From positions 1 through 36,001 of IMG/VR virus record IMGVR_UViG_3300032236_001344: a DNA stretch of 36,001 nucleotides; one strand, given 5' to 3'. A program made the translations under genes and the position numbers. Below, one piece after another: positions 15,563 to 22,859 of this stretch. The notes under the pieces are model-generated. The model made no database searches, was not told where the DNA came from, and saw nothing but the letters and a program-made list of their open reading frames with translations. Position 1 is the first letter of the stretch, and each line of letters starts with the position of its first letter. The DNA is from a virus.

Positions 15563-16320
15563 AGGGAAATATGCTGCTCGACGGCGGTGAGGAATGGGCC
15601 GGACTTCTTGGCCAGGGTCTCGGCCAGTTCGGGGCTGATGTCTGCCCAACCCTGCTGGGGAGTCAAGTGGCCGACCTGCCGCAGGACTTCGACGGCGGCG
15701 TCCCGCTTGGCTTCTGGGACGAGTTCGTCGAGGGTGAAAGTGTTCTGTCGGGCGAAGGGCTTCGAGGGCGTGGCGTCCAGTTCCTCGACGGTGTAGGTGC
15801 CGAAGCAGCACTCCGGGGCGATGAGGCGGACGCCCTCGCTGATCGCACGGGCGGTCAGCATCCGGCGCGGCCACTTCCGCCAGTTGTCCTTGGGCTTGCC
15901 GTCCTTGCCTAGGGCGGTGCCGTTGCCGACATACTCCTTCATGTCGGCCACGATGACGGCGGACGACGACCCCTTGCGGAATTCGGCGACCACCTTCTCG
16001 TCGGTACGCTCCTGCCAGGCGACCGTGCCGCCGGCCTGCTGGAACTTGGCCAGAAGGGCGTCGGAGCGGATGGCGAGCTGGCCTTGGATGAAGTGGTAGG
16101 TCCGCGCCAGTTCCAGCGGGGACTTCTTCTCGACCATGCATTGCATGGCCAGAATCTCGCCCTGCTCTGGCTTCTCCAGTCCGAAGATGCCGGACTTGAA
16201 GATGGCCAGTCCGAGGGTCTTAATCGCCGACATGGGGTCGGAGATGCGATCGTAGACTCCGGAGGCGGCGGAGAGTTCGTGCGCGGGTTGCGTGACGGGG
16301 ACGAGGTCGTTGTTTTCCAT
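15559..16320 (-). CDS. RecT-like single-strand annealing protein
   Basis: The 253-residue product starts at ATG 16320, overlapping the SPFH stop by one base; the frame is open further upstream but that part lies inside the previous gene. The body has features seen in phage RecT-type recombinases: a segment with YHFIQGQLAIRSDALLAKFQ, a WRKWPRRMLTARAISEGVRL helix, and a Pro-rich then acidic C-terminus. It would anneal single strands made by the exonuclease encoded next to it. Family assignment is from overall pattern. Confidence 0.75.
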   Translation of the reverse strand: MENNDLVPVTQPAHELSAASGVYDRISDPMSAIKTLGLAIFKSGIFGLEKPEQGEILAMQCMVEKKSPLELARTYHFIQGQLAIRSDALLAKFQQAGGTVAWQERTDEKVVAEFRKGSSSAVIVADMKEYVGNGTALGKDGKPKDNWRKWPRRMLTARAISEGVRLIAPECCFGTYTVEELDATPSKPFARQNTFTLDELVPEAKRDAAVEVLRQVGHLTPQQGWADISPELAETLAKKSGPFLTAVEQHISL

Positions 16321-17105
16321 TATCGGGAGACTTCCACGGTGGGGGTTACGGAGCCGTTGGGCAAGACAAGGGATTGAGGAGCCTTGCCGTCCCACTTCTT
16401 GACGGCCTCCATGAGCGTCACATTGGGGGACTTGGCAAGTGCTTCGCCGGTGATGCGAATCGCTTCGGCTTCGCCCTTGGCTTTCTCGATTGAAATCTCG
16501 GCATCCTTCTTTGCTGCGACGAGGTCATATTCCTTGGCCAACGCCTTCTGCTCGGCGACCTGCTTGCCTTCGATGGCCTTTTCAAGCATATCGGTAAGGT
16601 CGATGTTCGTGATTGGTAGGTCGGAAACGATGACGATACCTTCAAGTTGCTTGCGGACTTCGGCCAAAGCGGTGGCCTTGACCATTTCGCGCTGTTTGAC
16701 AATGGCTTCGGCGGTCAGCGTGGCCGAGGCGAGCTTGATGGCTTCCTCGATGCGCGGGACTACCAGCGACTCGTAAGGGTTGCCGGCGTACTTCTGGAAC
16801 AAGTCGAGTACCTTGCTCTCGGGGATGGAATACATACAAGAGTAGGTAATCTTGACCGTTTGAAGGTCTTTAGAAAAACATTCGGTCTTTCCAATCATAG
16901 TCGTCTGCTTAATTGCCACTCGCTTCACCTTGGCCCAAGGCGCGTTGAAGTGGACGCCTTCGCCTAGCACATCCTTGGACATGGAGCCGAGGTTGACGAC
17001 GACGCCACGATCTCCAGGCTCGATGACCGAGCAAGATGAGAGCAGCAGGATGACGCCGGCCAAAGAAAGGACGGCGACGGTGATGATGGGTTTTTCGTTT
17101 TCCAT
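16320..17105 (-). CDS. SPFH/prohibitin-like lipoprotein
   Basis: The 261-residue product has an N-terminal hydrophobic segment with lipobox LSSC (Cys25), then an SPFH domain (residues about 30-190, with EPGDRGVVVNLG at its start) and an Ala/Glu/Lys-rich helical tail (AKGEAEAIRITGEAL) as in prohibitins and HflC/HflK. Host HflKC controls the FtsH protease, which in lambda affects the lysis-lysogeny decision. A phage copy might modulate host membrane proteases, block superinfection or organise membrane domains. It sits among recombination genes, which is unusual. Start and family are clear; the function is inferred. Confidence 0.85.
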   Translation of the reverse strand: MENEKPIITVAVLSLAGVILLLSSCSVIEPGDRGVVVNLGSMSKDVLGEGVHFNAPWAKVKRVAIKQTTMIGKTECFSKDLQTVKITYSCMYSIPESKVLDLFQKYAGNPYESLVVPRIEEAIKLASATLTAEAIVKQREMVKATALAEVRKQLEGIVIVSDLPITNIDLTDMLEKAIEGKQVAEQKALAKEYDLVAAKKDAEISIEKAKGEAEAIRITGEALAKSPNVTLMEAVKKWDGKAPQSLVLPNGSVTPTVEVSR

Positions 17106-17109
17106 AAAA

Positions 17110-17319
17110 TCAGGCGATCTCCTTGGCGGCTTCGAGCAGGCGACGACCGGACAGCCGGCGGAGCTTCCCGTCGATGTTCACATTATAATACGGATGGTCG
17201 TTGACCACCGTGGGTTTCAGGCGGCGGGCCACCGTGCCGTCCGAGAGGACGACATACTCGGTGTCCGAGATGAGGGCCAGCATCCGTGCCGGCGGGACTT
17301 TCGTGAGTTTCTTGATCAT
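17110..17319 (-). CDS. Small protein resembling an HNH-associated N-terminal domain
   Basis: The 69-residue product starts at ATG 17319 after an A/C-rich leader (CCCAAACCCAAACAGCC). It has a short strand-turn pattern (YVVLSDGTVARRLKP and YYNVNIDGKLRRLSGRRLLE) like the small domains found before HNH nuclease motifs, but no HNH residues are present. It may be a remnant or a stand-alone DNA-binding domain. Confidence 0.6.
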   Translation of the reverse strand: MIKKLTKVPPARMLALISDTEYVVLSDGTVARRLKPTVVNDHPYYNVNIDGKLRRLSGRRLLEAAKEIA

Positions 17320-17339
17320 GGCTGTTTGGGTTTGGGAAG

Positions 17340-17774
17340 TCAGAGGTTGTGCTGCTGCGCGTGCGAGAGCAAGCAAAATGCGTCAGAAGTTTTGAGCGTG
17401 ATTTTTTCCACGAAAGGGAAGCGACGCTGGGCCTCCGCCTTCAGCTTGTTCTTCCAGACTGTCGTCGTCGCGCCGTCCTTCTTCCCGATGCCCAAGGTCT
17501 TCTGCCACTCCTGCGGCGTCACCAGCACGACCTTGAACCCACGCCCCTGGAACAACCCTACGATCCAGCCGTAGGAGTAACCCAGTTTGAAAGACGCCGA
17601 AGCCGGGATAGGGCCGACGAAAGCCGGCACCTTCTCGATGACCACCGTCGTGTCGGGCGTCGGGCATAGGTCGATGAGTTCGTCATTGCCTCCCTGCATG
17701 AACGCACCGTCGCCGTGCATCTGGTACGCCCAGCCGCCGTTGGCACCCGGGTCGATGGCGAGGTAAGGCTTCAT
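17340..17774 (-). CDS. RuvC-like Holliday junction resolvase
   Basis: The 144-residue product shows the RNase H fold motifs of RuvC-type resolvases: IDPGANGGWA (Asp8), VVIEKVP (Glu47) and TSDAFCLL (Asp131); a fourth acidic residue is not evident. It would cut four-way junctions and branched DNA before packaging. It lies in the recombination arm and overlaps the upstream stop as ATGA. Confidence 0.85.
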   Translation of the reverse strand: MKPYLAIDPGANGGWAYQMHGDGAFMQGGNDELIDLCPTPDTTVVIEKVPAFVGPIPASASFKLGYSYGWIVGLFQGRGFKVVLVTPQEWQKTLGIGKKDGATTTVWKNKLKAEAQRRFPFVEKITLKTSDAFCLLSHAQQHNL

Positions 17775-18082
17775 GCTTTTCGAGTATTGAGGACTACGGT
17801 GTTCATGGTTACAACACGATATCCATTGGTTATGGTGCCACGATCCAAATCTTCAATTCTTTGAATCTGGCATTGGGAAACCATCAAAGGACCACGCATT
17901 GGCGTATCAGTATGGATGATGGCGTAACCGTTCTTGTCATGGTCGAAACAAGTACCGATTATCTCGTGGAATTGGAAGTTAATCGTGTCGCCAGGCTTCG
18001 GTTTGGTTTCGGATTCTTTCTGCCACTGCGTGATTGTCAGCATGTTAATCCTATCATCCATTCTCGGGTAGCTCATGGTCAT
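17771..18082 (-). CDS. Small beta-rich protein of unknown function
   Basis: The start ATG 18082 overlaps the upstream stop as ATGA; a second ATG at 18076 is possible. The 103-residue product has Lys-rich and beta-rich segments (GDTINFQFHEIIGTCFDHDKNG) and no known motif. Overlaps on both sides support it as part of the operon. Confidence 0.7.
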   Translation of the reverse strand: MTMSYPRMDDRINMLTITQWQKESETKPKPGDTINFQFHEIIGTCFDHDKNGYAIIHTDTPMRGPLMVSQCQIQRIEDLDRGTITNGYRVVTMNTVVLNTRKA

Positions 18083-18603
18083 TCGGATTGTTTGGCTTCG
18101 TTCCAGGCTTTGGCAAGGGCGCATTCGGCGGCCCATAAGGGCTTATCTTCGTCTTTCACTTCATTTGCAAAATCATCCGGAAAAAGTGATTCGCATAGAT
18201 CGTCTCCAGCCTTGGTCATACGCTGGACTTTTTCGTGAAGTTTCAACGAAAGGAAATAATAATTGCTGGATTGAATCATCTTCGTCAGTCCTTGAACCTC
18301 CTTTTTCAATTGTTCGATTTGAAGCAGTTCCGGTATGACAGATTTACCACACGACGCACTGGCAGTGATCATGTAATCGACGGAATTAAGACGCTCTACT
18401 TCGGCTTTGAGGCGCTCGACTTCGGCGGTTGATTCTCGGAGATGCTGGAGGATTTCCCTACCAGATTCCTTTACCTTTGCGTAGTCTTCATATGCAACCC
18501 ACTTGCCGTCATCTTCGACATAAAACTGCACAGCAGCTTCGGCCTTGTAATGGGAAAAGACCTGAAGAAAGGGCGAAAAGTTGTATCGTTTAGGGTCGCT
18601 CAT
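18079..18603 (-). CDS. Coiled-coil protein related to the 9322-11163 set
   Basis: The 174-residue product has a coiled-coil stretch (residues about 42-75, with EVERLKAEVERL) and a C-terminal half with TKAGDDLCESLF, matching the TKAGD segment of the 9322 product. It may be a distant member of the same paralogue set moved upstream. The start overlaps the transglycosylase stop as ATGA. Function unknown. Confidence 0.7.
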   Translation of the reverse strand: MSDPKRYNFSPFLQVFSHYKAEAAVQFYVEDDGKWVAYEDYAKVKESGREILQHLRESTAEVERLKAEVERLNSVDYMITASASCGKSVIPELLQIEQLKKEVQGLTKMIQSSNYYFLSLKLHEKVQRMTKAGDDLCESLFPDDFANEVKDEDKPLWAAECALAKAWNEAKQSE

Positions 18604-19067
18604 TTGACCAGGGAGTTGTAGACCTCGGCGACACGCTCGGCGGCGTCCCGCTTCTTGTCAGGCGCTCGGACCAGCGAATGGGCGATGTCGGCGAAGGCCG
18701 TCGGCCCCATCGCAAAGGCCAGATAAATCTGCTCGGGCGAAGGGTGCTTGATGCCGTCAGCCAGCAGCCGCTCCCGGCACCAGTTGACATAGGCGAAGGC
18801 GATGGCCCGCTGGTTGTCCGGCACCTGCCACAGCGACCGCTTGATTTTCGAAAGCCCGTGGGCCTCGCGCCATTGATTGGCCATGATCCAGGCGGCGATG
18901 TGCATCTGCCACGCTCCGAGGGCGGCACCCCGGTCGCCGACCGCTTTGTAGTTCCCACCCGATTCAATCTGGCCGATGGTGTTGGTGAGGATCATCAGCT
19001 CGGCGGCTTCACGCTCCGGCGGGGTCATCGAGGCGAGGGCAATCGCCAGCATCTTTAGTTTGTCCAT
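18600..19067 (-). CDS. Lytic transglycosylase-like muralytic enzyme
   Basis: The 155-residue product has the SLT-type catalytic segment IGQIESGGNY, with Glu35 as the likely catalytic acid, then GAWQMH (residues 51-56), and a helical body. Length fits small phage transglycosylases that cleave peptidoglycan. It is the only muralytic enzyme seen, so it may be the endolysin or a virion-associated entry enzyme, though it lies at the head of the leftward arm, far from the holin. No signal peptide is clear. It is the first gene of the leftward arm. Confidence 0.8.
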   Translation of the reverse strand: MDKLKMLAIALASMTPPEREAAELMILTNTIGQIESGGNYKAVGDRGAALGAWQMHIAAWIMANQWREAHGLSKIKRSLWQVPDNQRAIAFAYVNWCRERLLADGIKHPSPEQIYLAFAMGPTAFADIAHSLVRAPDKKRDAAERVAEVYNSLVK

Positions 19068-19560
19068 AGACCCAGAGGGGTACCGTCCCGAAAAACAAAG
19101 GCAATGAAAAACTTTATACCCCAGGGGGGGAAATCCTCCCGAAAAATAAAAGGGAGCGCAATATTTCAAGGTGGTCTCTTTTCTGGCTGCGATATATCGG
19201 CCAGTCTTCGCCGGAAGATATCGAGCCGTTATTCGCCCGTGTTAATTGGCCGAAGTATTGTTAACGCAGTATGCCCGCCGTGTTGATCCCCGCAAGACGG
19301 CGGCGATTTTGGCCCATTATTTTAGGCAAAGTTTTCGGCCCGCGCTGCGTAAAAAATTCGAGCCACGCCGGCCATGAAACTTTTTTCCTATTAGAATTTT
19401 CTGAAAATTTTTAGGGGGGGATGGTTATGAGTCGTCCTCCCGATTTTTAGCAAAATGCCCAAAATCGTCGTAATATGATTGTAACAATCGTAACATGATA
19501 ACATTAGTCATGTTTAAATCATTACCCGGCAACCCGGGATTTGAATGAAAGGCAAGTTAG
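19068..19560. other. AT-rich intergenic region with repeats, candidate operator or origin
   Basis: No gene longer than about 60 residues is credible here. The region has runs of A and T, the direct repeat CGTAAYATGAT at 19469-19479 and 19489-19499, the palindrome GATTGTAACAATC at 19477-19489, the inverted repeat ACATGA/TCATGT at 19493-19498 and 19508-19513, and two minus-strand GGGAGGA/TCCCCCC pairs (about 19117-19143 and 19415-19447). It lies upstream of the leftward arm and probably holds its promoter and operators, but no clear -35/-10 pair was found. Confidence 0.6.
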
Positions 19561-19883
19561 TAACCTATGTTTCGTAAACCCCTATTCTATTGCCGGCAAT
19601 CCTAGCGGTGCCGGCGGCACCGGCGGGCGGTTGTGACCCTTCCGGGGCGGCACGGTGCCGGCATCGGGCCGGCGGCAAGGGGTAGGGCAGCACCAGGCGG
19701 GCAAATGCCGGCACGGGGCAAGGCAAGCGGCACGGTGATCACAAGCCCGCGCGGCAGTGGTCTAGTTTGCCCTAGGCGGGGCGGCACGGCACGGGGCAGG
19801 AAAGGGGAAGGGGTTGCCGGCAAACCGGCGGCATAGCACGGCACAGGGGCTTGTGCGGGGCGGTTGAACGGCAAAGCACTAGG
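19561..19883. other. GC-rich low-complexity non-coding DNA
   Basis: This stretch is made of loosely repeated GGCACGG, GGCAAGG and CCGGC words and contains the 10-bp palindrome TTGCCGGCAA at 19590-19599 and 19814-19823. No gene is supported. It is similar in texture to 21840-22135 and unlike the rest of the genome. Confidence 0.6.
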
Positions 19884-19914
19884 CAAAAGAAAAGCCCCGG
19901 GGCTGCCGGGGCTT
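19884..19914 (-). terminator. Rho-independent terminator (minus strand)
   Basis: AAGCCCC at 19892-19898 pairs with GGGGCTT at 19908-19914 around a nine-base loop. On the minus strand it is followed by a T-rich tract (TTTTCTTTT). It ends the accessory cassette, 26 bases after the gene stopping at 19940. Confidence 0.75.
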
Positions 19915-19939
19915 GTAAGGGTTGACGGTTGCCGGGGCT

Positions 19940-20485
19940 TCATGCCGGCAAATCCCGGGGCGGAGGCACCGGCTTACTTTCCTCAAATCTGATAAAGCCC
20001 GCTTGCTTATCAAAAAATCGTGCCAGGCGCGGCAGCTCCTCCGGCGGCAACCGTTTAATGATAGCCACGGCGACATATCCCAAATAACACGGGCTAACCC
20101 CCGTTGCCATTAAACGGCAAGCGCCGGCCAGGGCGCCCGCATGATCCGCCCCACTGTCCCAAATGTATCCCGGCGCGCCGCGCCCATATGCCGTTGCCTT
20201 AATCAAACGCAAGGCAAGCTTGGCCAGGCGGGGCTTGTGCCCGGTCCACGGGATAAAGACATGATTAGACCTATATAAATAAGCTCGAAAGCAAACTGTC
20301 CCGCCCTGGTCATAGGACAAATAACCGGCAACCGTCCGACGATTGCCGGCAACGGTAACTTGCACGGCAGCAGGGAGGTAAAAGCATGTTTCAGGGTGAC
20401 CGGTAATAATGGCCGATCTCTTAATCCCATCCCGGCAAAGCGCGCTTACCCTATCCCCTTGAATCAAATAATTTGGATTACGCAT
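19940..20485 (-). CDS. Accessory cassette protein of unknown function
   Basis: The start ATG 20485 overlaps the stop of the gp88-like gene by eight bases (ATGCGTAA), so the two are probably co-translated. The 181-residue product has a beta-rich N-terminal half (VQVTVAGNRRTVAGYLSY), a central PGYIWDSGADHAGALAGAC segment and a C-terminal helical part with PPEELPRLARFF. No family was recognised. Base use is more GCCGG-rich than in the phage arms. Confidence 0.7.
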   Translation of the reverse strand: MRNPNYLIQGDRVSALCRDGIKRSAIITGHPETCFYLPAAVQVTVAGNRRTVAGYLSYDQGGTVCFRAYLYRSNHVFIPWTGHKPRLAKLALRLIKATAYGRGAPGYIWDSGADHAGALAGACRLMATGVSPCYLGYVAVAIIKRLPPEELPRLARFFDKQAGFIRFEESKPVPPPRDLPA

Positions 20486-21341
20486 GAGAAGCAAAAGCTG
20501 CGGCAGCGCGGATAACAAACCCGGATTTGTCGGCCCGGGCTTTGCCTTTTGCCTTAAGGATTCCAATCCGTCCTTTGCCGTCATTCCCCTTGCGGTCCAG
20601 AAAGCGGAGATCATGCCGGTCCGCGCTAAAGGTGGGGCGGGCTTCCGTCATTCCAGGCAAGGCAAACCGTTGCCCCACCCTTACCCCTTCGGCCACGGCT
20701 GCGATATTCACGCCGGCGGCCAAGGCGATTCCGGCGGAAACGGCATTAGACTCGGAAAGGGAAAAGGTAATATGATAATTGGCGGGCATCTCGCCTTTTG
20801 CGTAAGCTATGGCCCGGCGAAAACTTTTTGTATAATCATAAAAACGGACCTTATGGAATTCGGCGAATAACTCCGGGGCTAACTTTTCCCACGGCAAATC
20901 CGAGGTTCCGTTAAGACGCACAACGGGCCGGAGTCCGCGCCGTTCGGCCGATCGCATAAGGGCGGCAATCTCTCCTTTAAGGGCGGCAATAAATCCGGCG
21001 CGGTTGTTATGTAGGAAACGGGTACGCATGACACGGGCAGCGTTAACCGCCTCGAAAATGCCGGCACGACCCGCCGTAAACAAACAAGCGGCCAGGCAGC
21101 CGGCGGACGCATGGGGGCAAAGGTTGCCAAGGCCGGCAAGCTGCCCCGGGGCAAGGTATAGAATCCCGGTCAAGTAACCGGAGGCCGTGCCTTTGTCCGT
21201 CTTTGCGTCCGCTTCTACGGAGAGTAGATAGGACGGCATTTTAAACGGCAGCAGCGCGGCCTGGTGAATCACCGGGGCGGGAAGCTTAAACGCGGGATTT
21301 TTTCCAAAGGGCAGCGCGGGCGGGCAGTGGTTTGTTTTCAT
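20478..21341 (-). CDS. gp88-like phage protein with CX6CX3C cluster
   Basis: The 287-residue product starts at ATG 21341 after the leader CCCTCCCCTGAC, like other cassette genes; an ATG six codons upstream is less likely. It resembles the 'gene product 88' family known from mycobacteriophages and other phages. Visible motifs: CPHASAGCLAAC (Cys75, Cys82, Cys86), RLNGTSDLPWE (residues 142-152), FYDYTK (167-172) and TFSLSESN (192-199). The three cysteines and the regular strand motifs recall a metal- or iron-sulfur-binding alpha/beta barrel, perhaps a nucleic acid or nucleotide modifying enzyme, but this is inference. It is paired with the gene at 19940. Confidence 0.75.
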   Translation of the reverse strand: MKTNHCPPALPFGKNPAFKLPAPVIHQAALLPFKMPSYLLSVEADAKTDKGTASGYLTGILYLAPGQLAGLGNLCPHASAGCLAACLFTAGRAGIFEAVNAARVMRTRFLHNNRAGFIAALKGEIAALMRSAERRGLRPVVRLNGTSDLPWEKLAPELFAEFHKVRFYDYTKSFRRAIAYAKGEMPANYHITFSLSESNAVSAGIALAAGVNIAAVAEGVRVGQRFALPGMTEARPTFSADRHDLRFLDRKGNDGKGRIGILKAKGKARADKSGFVIRAAAAFASHA

Positions 21342-21355
21342 GTCAGGGGAGGGAA

Positions 21356-21667
21356 TCAAAGGGAATGGGATTGAGCGCGGACTATGATAGAATCCGCGGC
21401 ATGTTCCAGGGCGCCGGCGCTTTCATGTCCAAGGGAAAACCGGGGGAATTCCCTCCGGCAAAAACGGGCGGAGGCATAAAGCTTTGCAACGGCATCCACC
21501 TGGAGGAGATCGGCCAAGCAAATGCAACCGGCGACCGCATCCAAGTCATTCAAAACGAAAACGGCAGCGTCCGGAGCGTCCGGTTCCAGCGTATTAGCAA
21601 AGTTATCCGCTTCAATGGCGGCAACTTGGATCACCTCGGAAACGGTCAAAAGATTAGGTGTTTTCAT
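21356..21667 (-). CDS. Small acidic accessory protein
   Basis: The 103-residue product starts at ATG 21667 after CCCTAAT, the same kind of leader as its neighbours; an upstream in-frame ATG exists but overlaps the tiny upstream gene. It is helical and Ala/Asp-rich (LNDLDAVAGCICLADLLQVDAVAKLY reads as one amphipathic region, given here in part). Function unknown. It lies 14 bases before the gp88-like gene. Confidence 0.65.
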   Translation of the reverse strand: MKTPNLLTVSEVIQVAAIEADNFANTLEPDAPDAAVFVLNDLDAVAGCICLADLLQVDAVAKLYASARFCRREFPRFSLGHESAGALEHAADSIIVRAQSHSL

Positions 21668-21677
21668 ATTAGGGAAA

Positions 21678-21764
21678 TTAGAGGGAGAGAATAAGCACGG
21701 CGGTTGCGTAGAGAAGCACGGCGAACAATAGGCCGGCGAGCGCATCAAGTAGGGTTTGTTTCAT
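21678..21764 (-). CDS. 28-residue single-pass membrane protein
   Basis: The frame runs from ATG 21764 to TAA 21678-21680. Residues 8-28 are almost entirely hydrophobic (ALAGLLFAVLLYATAVLI and onward). Its leader CCCTAATCCCTAAC followed by ATGAAA matches those of the next two cassette genes, which supports it as a real first gene of the cassette. It could be a toxin-like or membrane-targeting peptide. Confidence 0.55.
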   Translation of the reverse strand: MKQTLLDALAGLLFAVLLYATAVLILSL

Positions 21765-22231
21765 GTTAGGGATTAGGGTTGCGAGATAAGACAAAGGGAA
21801 GCCCGGCCTAGGTCAATACCCTTTTACTAAATAAGTTTGAACCCCTTTGTTAGATCGGGCGGGCGGTTGACCAGGCGGGCGGGATAGGCGGGCGGGCGGC
21901 CCTAGCTCATTAGGCAAGCGGCACGGGATCATGCGCGGCACGGCAACCGCAAGCCCCAAACCCATCCAAGGCAAAGCCCGCGCAGCCTTGCCACCGGCGG
22001 CAACGGCAAGGCAAGGCACGGCAACCGCCGGCCCTTCCGACTGGACAAGCCCGGAAGCCCTGGCCCGCCGGCAATCGGCCACAAGCGGCGCGGCAATGGC
22101 AACGGCACGGGCCAAAAGCCCCGCAGTTTAATGCCCGAAACAAAAGCGGTTGACCTATCTTTTTTTTAAATATGACCCTTCAATACATGATAAAAATACT
22201 CATGATTCGACCCCCTGGAAGGAAATCTATT

Positions 22232-22263
22232 CCCCCCCTCCGCCACGGGGGGGGCGAAGCCCC
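22232..22263 (+). promoter_or_regulatory. Mutually exclusive hairpins in late leader
   Basis: Seven C at 22232-22238 can pair with eight G at 22247-22254, or the same G run can pair as GGGGC (22251-22255) with GCCCC (22259-22263). The two forms cannot coexist. No T tract follows, so it is not a simple terminator. Confidence 0.5.
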
Positions 22264-22306
22264 GCCGACCCCATTGAAAACTCGGGGGTAAACCGTTCAA
22301 AACCAT

Positions 22307-22465
22307 ATGTATTGCTACTATGTTTGTCTAGGCAACCACAGTAGCAATCACAGTAGCAAGACATATAGACAATACATTTACTTTGTATCCCCTTTCAGGG
22401 GATAAGACAAAGTAAGTAATGGCCAAGCCATTATTGGCTTTACGCTTGGAAGCGTAGCCATAATG
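22307..22465 (+). promoter_or_regulatory. Highly structured leader before the late genes
   Basis: Successive inverted repeats: ATGTATTG/CAATACAT (22307-22314 with 22370-22377), ATTGCTACT/AGTAGCAAT (22311-22319 with 22340-22348), TTGTCTA/TAGACAA (22324-22330 with 22366-22372), TTACTTTGT/ACAAAGTAA (22378-22386 with 22407-22415) enclosing ATCCCC/GGGGAT (22387-22392 with 22398-22403), TAATGGC/GCCATTA (22417-22423 with 22427-22433), and CATTAT..ACGCTT/AAGCGT..ATAATG (22429-22447 with 22450-22465). A direct repeat CACAGTAGCAA occurs at 22337 and 22349. Confidence 0.65.
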
Positions 22466-22473
22466 TCTGGCCA

Positions 22474-22854
22474 ATGAGCCAACCCTTTCGCCCCTTCTTC
22501 CGCCGCCGGCGCGCCGCCGGACAGCCACCGATCACCCGCAAGGTCGAGTCGCCTTGGGCGAGGGCGTGGCGTCTGTCGCCCGAGCGGATGAAGCAGCACA
22601 TCGCCGACCTGAACGAGGCCAGGACGGCCAAGTCGGAGGAGGCGGCCCAGCTCGTCCAGGCGGTGATCAACCTCATCCCGGCGGACAAGACCTACCGCGC
22701 CCACGAACTGCGAGACCTCTTCGCCGACGAGTGGGGTCGGTGCTACGACGAACCCCTGACCAAGAAGGCCGCATGGAACAAGGTTCGCAAGGCCATGCGT
22801 CACGGGATGCTCGGGCGGGATGAAAAAGGTTTGATATATCCACGGCATGGGTAG
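22474..22854 (+). CDS. Small helical protein, first late gene
   Basis: The 126-residue product has a strongly basic N-terminus (RPFFRRRRAAGQ) and a helical C-terminal half with a winged-helix-like segment (LTKKAAWNKVRKAMRHGML). It probably binds nucleic acid. The start ATG 22474 overlaps a four-codon upstream frame as ATGA and lies just after the structured leader. It may regulate late expression or take part in packaging. Confidence 0.7.
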   Translation: MSQPFRPFFRRRRAAGQPPITRKVESPWARAWRLSPERMKQHIADLNEARTAKSEEAAQLVQAVINLIPADKTYRAHELRDLFADEWGRCYDEPLTKKAAWNKVRKAMRHGMLGRDEKGLIYPRHG

Positions 22855-22859
22855 CCGGG

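Larger units (their letters stand above)
21765..22473. other. Divergent intergenic region between leftward cassette and late genes
   Basis: No gene is supported. It holds GC-rich low-complexity DNA (about 21840-22135), minus-strand TTGACC (complement of 21811-21816) that could be a -35 for the cassette, plus-strand TTGACC at 22150-22155 followed at 15 bases by TATGAC that could be a weak late promoter, and the hairpins listed separately. Promoter calls here are tentative. Confidence 0.5.

Noticed and set aside
19104-19286. Short plus-strand frame in the AT-rich gap
   Set aside because: No coding character, no start signal and it covers repeats and hairpins.
21910-22143. Overlapping short frames on both strands in GC-rich repeats
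   Set aside because: They arise from GGCAAGG/GGCACGG low-complexity DNA that is open in several frames.
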